Assembly (NCBI GenBank): GCA_002448445.1
Contig: DJYC01000075.1
Location: forward strand, 1 to 60,149
Length of the DNA stretch: 60,149 bases
DNA from: Treponema sp. UBA6988
GTDB taxonomy: Bacteria; Spirochaetota; Spirochaetia; Treponematales; Treponemataceae
Direction: 5' to 3'
Each line of letters begins with the position of its first letter. Position 1 is the stretch's first letter. The notes under the pieces were generated by a model. The model was given only the letters and a program-made list of their open reading frames with translations. It searched no databases and had not been told where the DNA came from. The translations under genes and the position numbers were made by a program. Positions 25,277 to 33,407 of this stretch are shown one piece after another.

Positions 25277-27020
25277 TCTTCACCCCCTGCAAAAAATCTT
25301 TAAAAGCTTCCTCAATATTTTTCAGATATTTTTCTGCATCGTCAGCAGTCCATTTTCTTAAATCCACGGCCCCAGATTGATAATATTTTAAAAACACATT
25401 CCTTGTGCAGAGTGGAATAAAACGACCTTCTTTATCCCTTTCAATTATGAAACGTCGCTTTGTTGGAAACAAAGAATTTCCATAAGCTCGATTTGTATGC
25501 GAATCAAGCAATGTAAGATTTCCGATAGAATTTTTATTCAGAATCTTTTTATCCATTATTTTTTCGGTAATATCATTATATAAAGCGTCAAATATATCAA
25601 TATCAACTTCTTGCAAAGCTTTATAAGATTCAATTCTTGATTTGAATTCTTTAAGTTCTTCTGGCAAATCGGAATAAGCATAATCAAGCCACTCTTTTTG
25701 CTCTTTTAGATTTTTCAGAGGATTTTCTGTTTGTGAATCGATATGCTCAATATCCCATTTTTCGGTTTTAAGTTTGGAAAACGGAAATTCCGAACTGCCA
25801 GAGTTTCTTAAAAGATAAAGAATATTGTACAGAACAAAGAATTTTTGCAAAGTTTCAGAAGATTGCTGCCCATATTCAAGTTCATCGATTGAATCCAAAG
25901 TAAATGGAAGCGTCTTTAGCATAAGTTTTTTGAGTTCTATCAAAGCTTTATTCTTTTGTTTGTTTTTGCATATCGTGTATAATTCAGAAATTCTTTTTCC
26001 AGCATAAATCAAATATCCAACGCAATGATAGCGTACAAAATCTTCATACCACTCACATAAAGTATCAAAAATGGCTTTTATCTGATTCCATTGAACAGTC
26101 AAATCCCATTCCGAAGATTCACTTTTCTTATGAAAGAAAAGGTATGTTGTTAAAGGCTCGTCTTTCGATTTTCTTTTTCCAGTTTCATCTTCATAAATCA
26201 AATCAAACAAGAACTCTATTCTTGAATATGCAGGAGGCGTATCTTTTGTCAAAAAATACCAAAAAGAATCATCTTGAAGTTTATGTTCGATTCTATCCCA
26301 ATCTTCAGCCATTTCATATCTATGAATTGATATTTCCGATGGATTTTCAAAATTCTTCTTTTGCAAAAACAAAGCCTTTATCAATTCAGCATTGGTCAGA
26401 GGTATTTTTCCACTATTGATTCGTATAAAGGCATTGATTTCATCTTCTTTTTCAGAAACTTCATACCAAATTATTTTTGTATTATGAAGAAATACTGACT
26501 GAAATTTCTGATTATCAAAGTCACTCGATTGATTTTCAACCCACTCGTTTATTGTTTCATAAGCTTTAGCAATGTGATAAAAATCAATATTATTTTCTGC
26601 ATTTTCTGAACTTACAGCTTTTGAATCTTTTATTTCTATTTTTTCAATAAAGTTTTTGCTTTCAGGGCGTGTTTCATATTCTAATTCTGGAACCTGAAGT
26701 TTCTTTTTTCCCAACCACATTTCGTTAAAATACTTTACAAACAAAACAATAGTGGTAAGTCGTTGCTGTCCATCAATAAGATTCCATTTATTCCCATTTT
26801 TTATTACAACAAGAGGTTGAAGACAATAAAACTCTTCAGAACAACGCCCCTCTTTGCAAAAATCATAAATATCATTCAGCAAATCTTTTACTTGTTTTTC
26901 AGACCATCTATATCCACACTGATATTTTGGAACAAAAAATTTCTTATCTAGCAACCATGATATTGGTTTCAACATATCACTTGATTCCGAATCCACCATA
27001 TTTTCACAAGTTTCACTCAT
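25269..27020 (-). CDS. DUF262-DUF1524 (GmrSD-like, HNH nuclease) protein, first of a pair
   Basis: 583 residues. The N-terminal DUF262 part has VPKYQCGYRWSEKQVKDLLND (about 30-50) and NLIDGQQRLTTIVLF (about 80-94). The C-terminal DUF1524 HNH-like nuclease has WDIEHIDSQT (His426) and IGNLTLLDSHTNRAYGNSLFPTKRR (about 499-523), the expected H...N...K layout. This is a full GmrSD-type fusion, as in SspE and BrxU, which cut foreign modified DNA or couple nucleotide sensing to DNA damage. The start at 27020 is chosen because GGGGAT precedes this ATG; an ATG six codons upstream has nothing. The promoter carries a perfect island palindrome. Confidence 0.9.
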   Translation of the reverse strand: MSETCENMVDSESSDMLKPISWLLDKKFFVPKYQCGYRWSEKQVKDLLNDIYDFCKEGRCSEEFYCLQPLVVIKNGNKWNLIDGQQRLTTIVLFVKYFNEMWLGKKKLQVPELEYETRPESKNFIEKIEIKDSKAVSSENAENNIDFYHIAKAYETINEWVENQSSDFDNQKFQSVFLHNTKIIWYEVSEKEDEINAFIRINSGKIPLTNAELIKALFLQKKNFENPSEISIHRYEMAEDWDRIEHKLQDDSFWYFLTKDTPPAYSRIEFLFDLIYEDETGKRKSKDEPLTTYLFFHKKSESSEWDLTVQWNQIKAIFDTLCEWYEDFVRYHCVGYLIYAGKRISELYTICKNKQKNKALIELKKLMLKTLPFTLDSIDELEYGQQSSETLQKFFVLYNILYLLRNSGSSEFPFSKLKTEKWDIEHIDSQTENPLKNLKEQKEWLDYAYSDLPEELKEFKSRIESYKALQEVDIDIFDALYNDITEKIMDKKILNKNSIGNLTLLDSHTNRAYGNSLFPTKRRFIIERDKEGRFIPLCTRNVFLKYYQSGAVDLRKWTADDAEKYLKNIEEAFKDFLQGVKNE

Positions 27021-27111
27021 GCACACATCCCCATACACTTACCATTATACCATACATCTCATATACTGCAAGTTTTATTTTTCAAGTGGGTTACGGCATC
27101 ATATCTGGAAA

Positions 27112-27145
27112 ATTATAGTATCAGAGGTCTATCAGAGCGTGATAG
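27112..27145 (-). promoter_or_regulatory. WYL-type palindrome and -10 box (site 7, DUF262 pair)
   Basis: On the minus strand CTATCA-CGCTC-TGATAG (bases 27129-27145, perfect arms) is followed after 11 bp by TATAAT (bases 27112-27117). The leader to the DUF262 start is about 85 nt. Confidence 0.82.
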
Positions 27146-27188
27146 TTTAAAATATTTATTACAGTTTGAAGGTTGAGTATCTACACAA

Positions 27189-27261
27189 AATGTGCCATTA
27201 CAGTAGCAGGTCCGATAATCTGTTTAAAAAGATTGCCGTATCGAGTACGGCAATGACACAT
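27189..27261 (+). repeat. About 72-bp dispersed repeat ending in a GCCGTA / TACGGC palindrome
   Basis: The block ends GATTGCCGTATCGAGTACGG followed by CAATGACAC. It matches bases 35468-35536 in the same orientation, including an upstream part AATGTG.CATTA and GATAATCT. The terminal palindrome belongs to the REP-like ...ATGAC family, but with a different, still self-complementary stem. Confidence 0.7.
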
Positions 27262-27294
27262 GCATTTGGGGAGACAGCACTTGGCCGATTGTGT

Positions 27295-28341
27295 TTATTT
27301 TGTTGTTGTCATTTCGTACATGCCGGCTATTTCGGCGCGCCAGAGTTTGATTAGGGATTTGGGGGCCAGGGGTTGGGCGTCGGTGCCCCATTTTAGGACT
27401 TCCCTTAGAACTTTGAATTCTTGGGCTGAGGAAAATGTTATGGTTAAGGAGTCTTGGTCTTCTGCTTTTACCTGCTGGTCGTTTGCCCATTTGTGGTATT
27501 TCATCCAGTCTTTGGCGTAACCGGTAAAGCGGATTTTGAAGTTTTGTATTTTATCTTCTTTAAAGGCGCCGAGTCTTCCACCGCCACTATAGTTGTTAAA
27601 GTCATAATTCTTGGGCAGCGTAAACCTTTCATCTGTAACGATGATGTCTGCCATAAAATTTAAGTCGTACAAAATTATGTTGTCTGCATATTCACTGTAG
27701 GCAAAAAGATATACAACTCCGTTGTCCAAGATAAGCTGGTAGGGGCAAACAATCCGCTGAGATTTATTGTTGGAATAAATTTTTGTGTAGCGGAATTTTA
27801 TTTTGTAGTTTTCCTTGAGAGCCTCATTAACGAGATCCCAGTTTTTTGCCCTGATGTCATATTCAATCTGGGGCGCAACTATTACACGGCCGGACGACAA
27901 GAGGGAGTCGTTTTTTGCAACTTTAGGCTGCAGAAAATATATGAGCTTTGTGACCTTTTCAAAAAGAGGCGTCTTTTCAAAGTGCTGTAAAAGTCCCCTT
28001 AGGCTTGCAACAAGGGCAATGTCTTCTTCTGTTTTTTCTGTATATAGTTGTTCTACTTCATTCTTGATTACATAGCTTCCACCTTTTTGCTTTTCTTCTA
28101 GAAGATCCATGTCCTTTAGTTTTTTTACCATGCGGTAAATTGTAACTTCGGAAACACCAAAACGTTTTTCAAAATACTTTGCGTTGTATTTTATTGTAGG
28201 ATCAGTGGGCGGAGTGCGGAGAATGCGCAGCATGTCATAATCGCGCTCGGCGAGTTTTGGGTTTAAGCGCTTGTTGCGGCGCTTTTCCTCTAATTTTTCC
28301 TTGTTTCTTTCCTTTACTAAGTCGTCAAGTTTTTTACTCAT
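27295..28341 (-). CDS. WYL-domain transcriptional regulator (WYL-2)
   Basis: About 348 residues: a basic N-terminus, a winged helix (ERDYDMLRILRTPPTDPTIKYNAKYFEKRFGVSEVTIYRMVKKLKD), a linker, a WYL domain (CPYQLILDNGVVYLFAYSEYADNIILYDLNF) and a WCX-like C-terminus (WANDQQVKAEDQDSLTITFSS). It is a paralogue of WYL-1, and both have SGGGRLGAF / CGGGKFGAF before the last domain. The -10 box TATAAT (28348-28353) ends 6 bases before the ATG at 28341, and no ribosome site exists, so the mRNA is probably leaderless. An ATG at 28347 would lie before the transcription start. The palindrome at 28374-28390 implies autoregulation. Confidence 0.9.
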   Translation of the reverse strand: MSKKLDDLVKERNKEKLEEKRRNKRLNPKLAERDYDMLRILRTPPTDPTIKYNAKYFEKRFGVSEVTIYRMVKKLKDMDLLEEKQKGGSYVIKNEVEQLYTEKTEEDIALVASLRGLLQHFEKTPLFEKVTKLIYFLQPKVAKNDSLLSSGRVIVAPQIEYDIRAKNWDLVNEALKENYKIKFRYTKIYSNNKSQRIVCPYQLILDNGVVYLFAYSEYADNIILYDLNFMADIIVTDERFTLPKNYDFNNYSGGGRLGAFKEDKIQNFKIRFTGYAKDWMKYHKWANDQQVKAEDQDSLTITFSSAQEFKVLREVLKWGTDAQPLAPKSLIKLWRAEIAGMYEMTTTK

Positions 28342-28347
28342 GCTCAT

Positions 28348-28390
28348 ATTATAACATGGCTGCGTAAAAAATGCTATCACTTTATGATAG
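28348..28390 (-). promoter_or_regulatory. WYL-type palindrome and -10 box (site 8, WYL-2), 20-bp spacing
   Basis: On the minus strand CTATCA-TAAAG-TGATAG (bases 28374-28390, perfect arms) lies 20 bp rather than 10-11 bp upstream of TGT-TATAAT (-10 at 28348-28353). The shift equals about one helical turn and puts the palindrome just upstream of the -35 position. Confidence 0.8.
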
Positions 28391-28408
28391 ATTGGATGCA
28401 AAGTTTTA

Positions 28409-28509
28409 CAGATTCCGAATCGAGTTCGGAATGACAGGTTCTTTTTCGGAATGACGCCTTTTATGGTAGGGCGTTGGGGTTACAGATGCCGAATCAAGTT
28501 CGGCATGAC
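28409..28509 (+). repeat. Two short REP-like palindromes with different stems
   Basis: Bases 28409-28435 (TCCGAA / TTCGGA) and 28483-28509 (GCCGAA / TTCGGC) share CAGAT at the start and ATGAC at the end. The stem changes TCC to GCC are matched by GGA to GGC on the other arm. Confidence 0.75.
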
Positions 28510-28544
28510 AGTTTTTTTTGGGGGCATGACAAATTATTTTAGTT

Positions 28545-30218
28545 TTAGAAGAAGCCGATTCTTTTTTCGGCGCCGCCTAGTCTTTCGCTTTTGCAGAGCT
28601 GGTCCAGTTCGTTCAAATCTGGCCTTTTGCCGGTTAGGATTTCATCCATGGTGATTTTTCTGACTATGTTGTCTATTTGGCCGCCGCTTAAGTCATAGTT
28701 TTGTGCCACGGACAAAATCATGTCATCATTGAGCCAGTCCAATTTTGACTTCCAGATTTTTTGCTTGGCTTCTACGGTGGGATTTTCGAATTTTATCTTG
28801 AACAAGAAGCGTCTTTCGAAGGCGGTATCAAGATTGGTGGCAAGGTTTGTAGTGCAAATCATTATGCCTTCGAGCTTTTCCATTTCTTCCAAGATGATGT
28901 TCTGCATGGCGTTTTCCGTCTGAACCACATTTCCGCTTGCAGAATCTTTGCGCTTTGAAAGTATGGCATCCGCTTCGTTAAAAAGCAGGATGGGCATTTT
29001 TCCGTTCTTGTCGCTTTTTGCGGTTTTGCACAAGCTTCTGTAGTCGGTAAAAACTTTCTTAATGTTTTTTTCGCTTTCACCAAACCAGCAGGATTTTGCG
29101 CTGCTTATGTCCACATGGAGAATTTGCCTGCCTGTTTCTTTTGCAATCTGATAGACGCTTTCCGTTTTTCCGGTACCGGGCGCACCGTAGAGCAGGACGG
29201 CAATTCCTTGGGAGAGACCTTTTTCCAACAGGCGCTTCTGAATGGGGCGCAGGTTTTCTTCGTGAAGGGATGATTTTAGACGGTTGATTTCTGCTTCGTT
29301 TTCCCTGGCATAGAAGAGGGCCTTTTGCTTTATGGACTGGGGCTGAATTATTTCCGTGCCTTTTGCGGATTTTGTAAACAGTTTTGCGTTTTCGCCCAAA
29401 AGCATTTCTTTTGCCGTTGCAGAAAGTTCAACAGCAGAATCCATAAGGTTTCCCTTATTTGTAAATTCAATCAAGCCTTTTTTTAGAAGGACGTGGCTTT
29501 CATTCATGAACTCATCTGCGACTTTGAATTTTTTTGAGCTATCGCCATAAGCGCTTTCTATTGTAGAAGACAATCTTGATTCGAATCCAGTAAACAAATC
29601 CGAGCAACAGTTATAGAAAAACATTCTGTCATGAACGTCAGGAACAAGTTTTATTGTCTCGGCAAAGAAGGAATTGTGCACAAGCTTTTTTTCCATAGTC
29701 ATTATTTCTGAAATCTTTTCAAAGCTCATAAGGGGGCTTTCTATTAGCGCTCCCATTTTTCTAATTGTTGAAAACACAAAGTCTTCGCCTTCGTTTTTGT
29801 CTGTGATGGTGATTTTCTTGTTGCTGATAATACAATGGAGAAGATCTCTAGAAAGTTCAAAACTATTTTGCAGTCCCACTTCATTGCTATCCAGCCCCAT
29901 CGTGTTTGTTATATAGCCTTTTTTGAGCAGGGACTCAATATCGCTTTTGTAAGATAGGACTTTCATTACTGGTACGCAAAAGAAATCTGAAAGTTCGTTA
30001 AAATTGCAAGCATGGCCATTGTTGTCAAAATAGTAGGAGATGATGCCGCAAAGCATCCATGTTGCATCGCTTGTTGTCTTAAAATAGGAGTCGAGCCTGT
30101 CCTGTGCCTTGGAGAATTCCTGAGTTCTTCTGATTCTTAGTCTAGAATCGGCAAGCTTGTTTGCAATTACGGAAATTGAGTCCAATACATTAAAGTTGAT
30201 GCTGTCTTTGTTTGCCAT
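28545..30218 (-). CDS. AAA+ ATPase with N-terminal helical/winged-helix region
   Basis: 557 residues. The N-terminal 300 residues are not recognised and look like degenerate winged-helix segments. The AAA+ core has Walker A GAPGTGKT (345-352) and a Walker B-like ILLFNEADAIL (410-420), where the usual Asp is Asn. Sensor 1 is MICTTNLATNLD, the arginine-finger region ERRFLFKIKF, and the lid LSGGQIDNIVRK. It belongs to the classic p97/proteasomal-like AAA group common in defence or stress loci; the exact substrate is unknown. A GGAGG site precedes the ATG. The promoter has the island palindrome (30260-30276), tying it to the WYL regulators. Confidence 0.88.
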   Translation of the reverse strand: MANKDSINFNVLDSISVIANKLADSRLRIRRTQEFSKAQDRLDSYFKTTSDATWMLCGIISYYFDNNGHACNFNELSDFFCVPVMKVLSYKSDIESLLKKGYITNTMGLDSNEVGLQNSFELSRDLLHCIISNKKITITDKNEGEDFVFSTIRKMGALIESPLMSFEKISEIMTMEKKLVHNSFFAETIKLVPDVHDRMFFYNCCSDLFTGFESRLSSTIESAYGDSSKKFKVADEFMNESHVLLKKGLIEFTNKGNLMDSAVELSATAKEMLLGENAKLFTKSAKGTEIIQPQSIKQKALFYARENEAEINRLKSSLHEENLRPIQKRLLEKGLSQGIAVLLYGAPGTGKTESVYQIAKETGRQILHVDISSAKSCWFGESEKNIKKVFTDYRSLCKTAKSDKNGKMPILLFNEADAILSKRKDSASGNVVQTENAMQNIILEEMEKLEGIMICTTNLATNLDTAFERRFLFKIKFENPTVEAKQKIWKSKLDWLNDDMILSVAQNYDLSGGQIDNIVRKITMDEILTGKRPDLNELDQLCKSERLGGAEKRIGFF

Positions 30219-30243
30219 ATATACCTCCGTTAGTTTACTGAGT

Positions 30244-30276
30244 AATATATCATATTAGACTTTCATCCTATGATAG
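30244..30276 (-). promoter_or_regulatory. WYL-type palindrome and -10 box (site 9, AAA+ ATPase)
   Basis: On the minus strand CTATCA-TAGGA-TGAAAG (bases 30260-30276, one mismatch) is followed after 10 bp by TGA-TATATT (-10 at 30244-30249). The rest of the 30219-30530 gap holds a degraded ...ATGAC palindrome (about 30345-30404) and a possible TATAAT (30494-30499) for the next gene. Confidence 0.75.
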
Positions 30277-30530
30277 ACTGGGGGAGAATTTTGAAAAAAA
30301 ATTTTCTTGCATGATATGGAAATATAAAATAACACGACGGATATTATGGGGAAGGATTTCCCGGGCCGTGGTTCGACAAACTCACCAACCGCCCGAGAAT
30401 GACATATATTTGTCAAAGGAGAGGGGTTTGTTGACAGGGGTTCCTCCTTGTTTTTTTTCCTACGTCCCACTAGTTCATTTTGATAGTTCTTTTTATAATA
30501 ATTATTATTGAGTACAGAAGGAGGGAATAG

Positions 30531-30725
30531 ATGGCAAACGGTAAGGAAGATTTGGACGAAAAGAAAAAAGACGGAATAAGGCCTTTGGAAAGCGGACGGT
30601 ATTCAGAGTGGGCTAATGTTCAGGGGCGGGAAGATGCGGAGATGCTTTACGAAAAGCGCACTGCCTGGAGCGGAGCTAGTTCTTCCAAAGAGTTTTACAG
30701 CCGCTACGACAAGGATGAAGACTAG
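30531..30725 (+). CDS. Small charged hypothetical protein
   Basis: 64 residues with a very strong ribosome site (AAGGAGGG, 7 bases before the ATG), which is the main reason to call it. The composition is strongly charged (EDLDEKKKDG, EDAEMLYEKR, YDKDED) with no hydrophobic core evident. No family is recognised. The start of a membrane protein follows 47 bases downstream, and the two may share an mRNA. Confidence 0.7.
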   Translation: MANGKEDLDEKKKDGIRPLESGRYSEWANVQGREDAEMLYEKRTAWSGASSSKEFYSRYDKDED

Positions 30726-30772
30726 ACGGAAAATCTTTTTCTTAAAAAAAATCTTTGCAAGGAAAAACTCTG

Positions 30773-31051
30773 ATGAAAAGGAAATATTGGCTTTTGGTGG
30801 CGCTTGTGTCCTCGGGAATGGCATGGGGAAGAAATTTTTACCACTTCCCACGAATGAGCCACAATCCAAAATCATCCGTAAGTTTCTACGATCTTATTGA
30901 ATCTATAAAAAATATGATTGACCACATATTTGTATTTATTCAAAAAAACGGTGGCTGGATTATCATTGCGCTGATGCTGGTGGCTGTTTTTGCAACTTGC
31001 CTCAAAAAAAAGCAAGATAAAAATGATAAACATTCAAACGATGAGGATTGA
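30773..31051 (+). CDS. Small membrane protein
   Basis: 92 residues. An N-terminal signal-like segment (KYWLLVALVSSGMAWG) is followed by a second hydrophobic segment near the end (GGWIIIALMLVAVFATC) and a Lys/Asp-rich tail. AAGGAAAAA precedes the chosen ATG, which is six codons inside the longest open frame. No family is recognised. It lies just after the 64-residue protein in the same direction. Confidence 0.68.
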   Translation: MKRKYWLLVALVSSGMAWGRNFYHFPRMSHNPKSSVSFYDLIESIKNMIDHIFVFIQKNGGWIIIALMLVAVFATCLKKKQDKNDKHSNDED

Positions 31052-31097
31052 ATCATGAAGGTGAAAGACAACAAGGTGCATCGGAGCAGCTTTTGCA

Positions 31098-31202
31098 AAT
31101 AGAGCCTAGCCCCGATTGGAAGGGCGCGGAACGCGTTGCCGTGGTGGGTGAGCTTGTCGAACCCCCGGCAATGGAGCCGGAGGCGGAACCCTGGAAAGCG
31201 GG
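31098..31202 (-). repeat. GGGTTCC / CTCCATT family repeat with an enlarged inner loop
   Basis: On the minus strand it reads CCGCTTTCCAGGGTTCCGCC, then CTCCATTGCCG. An insertion follows that itself resembles GTTCGACAAGCTCACCC, then CGGCAAC and CCCTTCCAATCGGG. The inserted piece lies exactly in the loop of the GCCG / CGGC hairpin. Confidence 0.65.
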
Positions 31203-31278
31203 TAATACGAAAGACTGCGGAACGGCGTAGCCTTACGCACAGTAAGACCATAAATGCCGCTCCAGAAAAATTTTATGG

Positions 31279-32127
31279 TTAATCGAAGTTAGCCGGTACA
31301 AGGCTTGAGACGCAGGTGTCGTCCCACTTGTCGCCCTTGTAGACTTCCTTGATGTAAAGGATTATATTGCTGGTCGGCTTTTCAAGCTCAATTCTCTGGG
31401 AGACCACTTCATCCTTTAGGCTAATGTCGTATTCCAGTTTGTTATCAAGGTCTTTTACGCGGAAGGTTTTTACTCTGGAATTCTTTTTGTACAAGTCCCT
31501 GCGGTAAAAGTCTACGTAGCCGTTTACGATTGAAAGGCTGGAAAACGGAGTTGTCGTTTTTAACTTTATGTACTGGTTTATTCCGTAGCCTTTTGCGCCT
31601 TCTACCCAAGGCTTATGTTCGGTATCCCAAGTTGAAGAGCTTCCCTTGTCGGCAGGTGGCAGGAAAAAGGTTGCAAGGTTTTCTGCGACATATTTTGTAG
31701 TCTTTTCCTTTAGCTCGGAACTTGCCGAATATTTTGCACCAAAGTCACGGAAGGAAAAATACATATTGTTTTCCTGCACGGTCTTTCTGAATGACCGCTC
31801 CCATTCCAGAAACGACTCGGTACTTTCATCTTCCACATATTCGAGGGAGAAAAACTGGACGTGGGAATTGTTGGCAAAGAAAGCGATTTCCTCAACATCA
31901 CCTTTGTTTATGAAATGATAGAATTTGTCTTCGCCAAGGAAAAATCTGCTGCGGTCAAGTTCTTCCGTTGTTTCTGTTTCTTCGTCATGAATGCTTATTT
32001 TGTCTTTGGTGATTGTGTATGTGCGGGGAACATGCACGCCTTCGGTAAAAACGATGGTCTCCTCTTCCTGTGCAAAAAGGCTGGTAAAAGAGAAGAGAAA
32101 GGCCATTACCATCAAAAACTTTTTCAT
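31279..32127 (-). CDS. Secreted protein with NADase-type glycan-binding (discoidin-like) domain
   Basis: 282 residues. A signal peptide (KKFLMVMAFLFSFTSLFA) is cleaved after AQ. The middle part is an unassigned alpha/beta region. The C-terminal domain, about residues 165-275, is GINQYIKLKTTTPFSSLSIVNGYVDFYRRDLYKKNSRVKTF and so on, the pattern of NADase-type glycan-binding domains frequent in treponemal exported proteins. An AAGGAG site fixes the start at 32127; the frame is open a further 46 codons upstream. It is likely periplasmic or outer-surface, binding carbohydrate. Confidence 0.8.
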   Translation of the reverse strand: MKKFLMVMAFLFSFTSLFAQEEETIVFTEGVHVPRTYTITKDKISIHDEETETTEELDRSRFFLGEDKFYHFINKGDVEEIAFFANNSHVQFFSLEYVEDESTESFLEWERSFRKTVQENNMYFSFRDFGAKYSASSELKEKTTKYVAENLATFFLPPADKGSSSTWDTEHKPWVEGAKGYGINQYIKLKTTTPFSSLSIVNGYVDFYRRDLYKKNSRVKTFRVKDLDNKLEYDISLKDEVVSQRIELEKPTSNIILYIKEVYKGDKWDDTCVSSLVPANFD

Positions 32128-32261
32128 TGTTACTCCTTCACGTCTATGCGGACGTGAAACGCAAGGAAAAATCCGCCGCAGAATTACGGCAGATGTCAAG
32201 CTATCTTTTCTGCATTGCCGCACCAAGGCAAAGGTTGCCCCGGCTGGGAAATGCAAAAGGC

Positions 32262-32903
32262 TCACTTGCCCGAAAGGAGGCTTCCGACAAGGCCTGCAAC
32301 CTGGGAGAGGGTGTCGCTGTCTTTTTTGGCGGCAGGTTTCTTTGCAGCAGGCTTTTTGGCAGCAGGTTTCTTTCCGGGTTTGCTGGATGATGAGCTTGAA
32401 GATGAACTTGTGCCGGAAGAAGATGTTCCGCCCAAGAGGCCTGTAAGAAGTGAGCCCATGTTGCCGGCAGAAAGTCCGCCCAAGAGGGAGCCTAGTGCAT
32501 TGCCGCTCACGCCGGAGTCGTTTGACTGCTTGCCCAGTACGCTAAGAAGCAAGGGTGCGGCTGCTGCAAGGATGGATGTTACCGTAGACTTTTCTACGCC
32601 AGATGCCTTTGCGATTGAAGTTGTGTTTTTTGCCTGGGATGAGCCCAACAGATGCGAAAGGATTTTTGCTCCGTCGCCAAGGTCTATCTTGCTTGCGGAG
32701 TCGCCGGCATGGCTTGTGAGTGCCTGAAGGAAGCCAGCTGCGGTTGAGGCTGTGTTTGCCTGGGTGCTTGCCCCGGACAAGAGGGTTGGAAGTGCGCTTG
32801 TTAAAACGCTCTTTACTTGGTCGGTGGAAGCGCCAGATGCTTTTCCGATGTTTTTGATGTTGGATGTGCTTAGCATAGCCGTTAAAATTGATGATGCGTC
32901 CAT
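32262..32903 (-). CDS. DUF937-domain protein with Lys/Ala-rich tail
   Basis: 213 residues. The DUF937 region (about 5-150) contains two similar halves (ILTAMLSTSNIKNIGKASGASTDQVKSVLTSALPTLL and LLGSSQAKNTTSIAKASGVEKSTVTSILAAAAPLLL). Then come a Gly/Ser-rich stretch with nine serines in a row, three PAAKK repeats and a final DUF937-like helix. The PAAKK repeats resemble histone H1-like tails and could bind nucleic acid. AGGAGC precedes the ATG. It is separated from the next minus gene by 134 bases. Confidence 0.85.
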   Translation of the reverse strand: MDASSILTAMLSTSNIKNIGKASGASTDQVKSVLTSALPTLLSGASTQANTASTAAGFLQALTSHAGDSASKIDLGDGAKILSHLLGSSQAKNTTSIAKASGVEKSTVTSILAAAAPLLLSVLGKQSNDSGVSGNALGSLLGGLSAGNMGSLLTGLLGGTSSSGTSSSSSSSSSKPGKKPAAKKPAAKKPAAKKDSDTLSQVAGLVGSLLSGK

Positions 32904-33041
32904 AATTGCTCCTGTAAAGTCAAATCTTTAGATTGCAATCTATAAGATTACAATCTATAAGATTGAAATATGCTTTTATTATAACACGCATTTTTGATTT
33001 TTGGGAAAATAAATTTATCTTGAAGAAGAACCGACGACGGA

Positions 33042-33358
33042 AATCAATTTGGTGCTTCACTCTCAGGAAAATCTGGCAGAAATGCCTCAGTTGCGCGTAC
33101 AAGGTATTAAGGTCGCTTACGCTCCCCCGCGCAAAGGGCCTTTCTGCCATATTTTCCTTACGTTACGCACCAAATTGATTTCCTTATGGGTTTATTAGGC
33201 AAGAATAAATTTTTAGAATCGAGTTTCCTGCCTCCATTCCAGTGCTTTCTCGGCATGTTTTTTGCATTAGAATCATCGAGCCCCACACTTGTCTTCTACA
33301 GTAATTGGGGCAAGGGCCTTTCTGCCATATTTTCTTTACGTTACGCACAGAATTGATG
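33042..33358 (+). repeat. Long nested inverted repeat and partial duplicate
   Basis: The 32904-33407 gap has no gene. Bases 33042-33178 fold as a long hairpin: GGTGC / GCACC ends, GGAAAATCTGGCAGAAA paired with TTTCTGCCATATTTTCC, and a core GCGCGTACAAGGTATTAAGG followed by TCGCTTACGCTC and CGCGC. Bases 33313-33358 repeat the right arm. The core resembles those at 37640-37745 and 55515-55562. A small run of AATCTATAAGATT repeats lies at 32925-32967. Confidence 0.75.
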
Positions 33359-33407
33359 ACAGGAAAGGAAAGTTGATTTTTTGCTGGGGGATTGGTATGC
33401 TTGGGGT

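Noticed and set aside
23297..27020. Classic two-subunit GmrS + GmrD restriction pair
   Set aside because: The first gene already contains both DUF262 and DUF1524, and the second is another DUF262 protein, so the layout differs.
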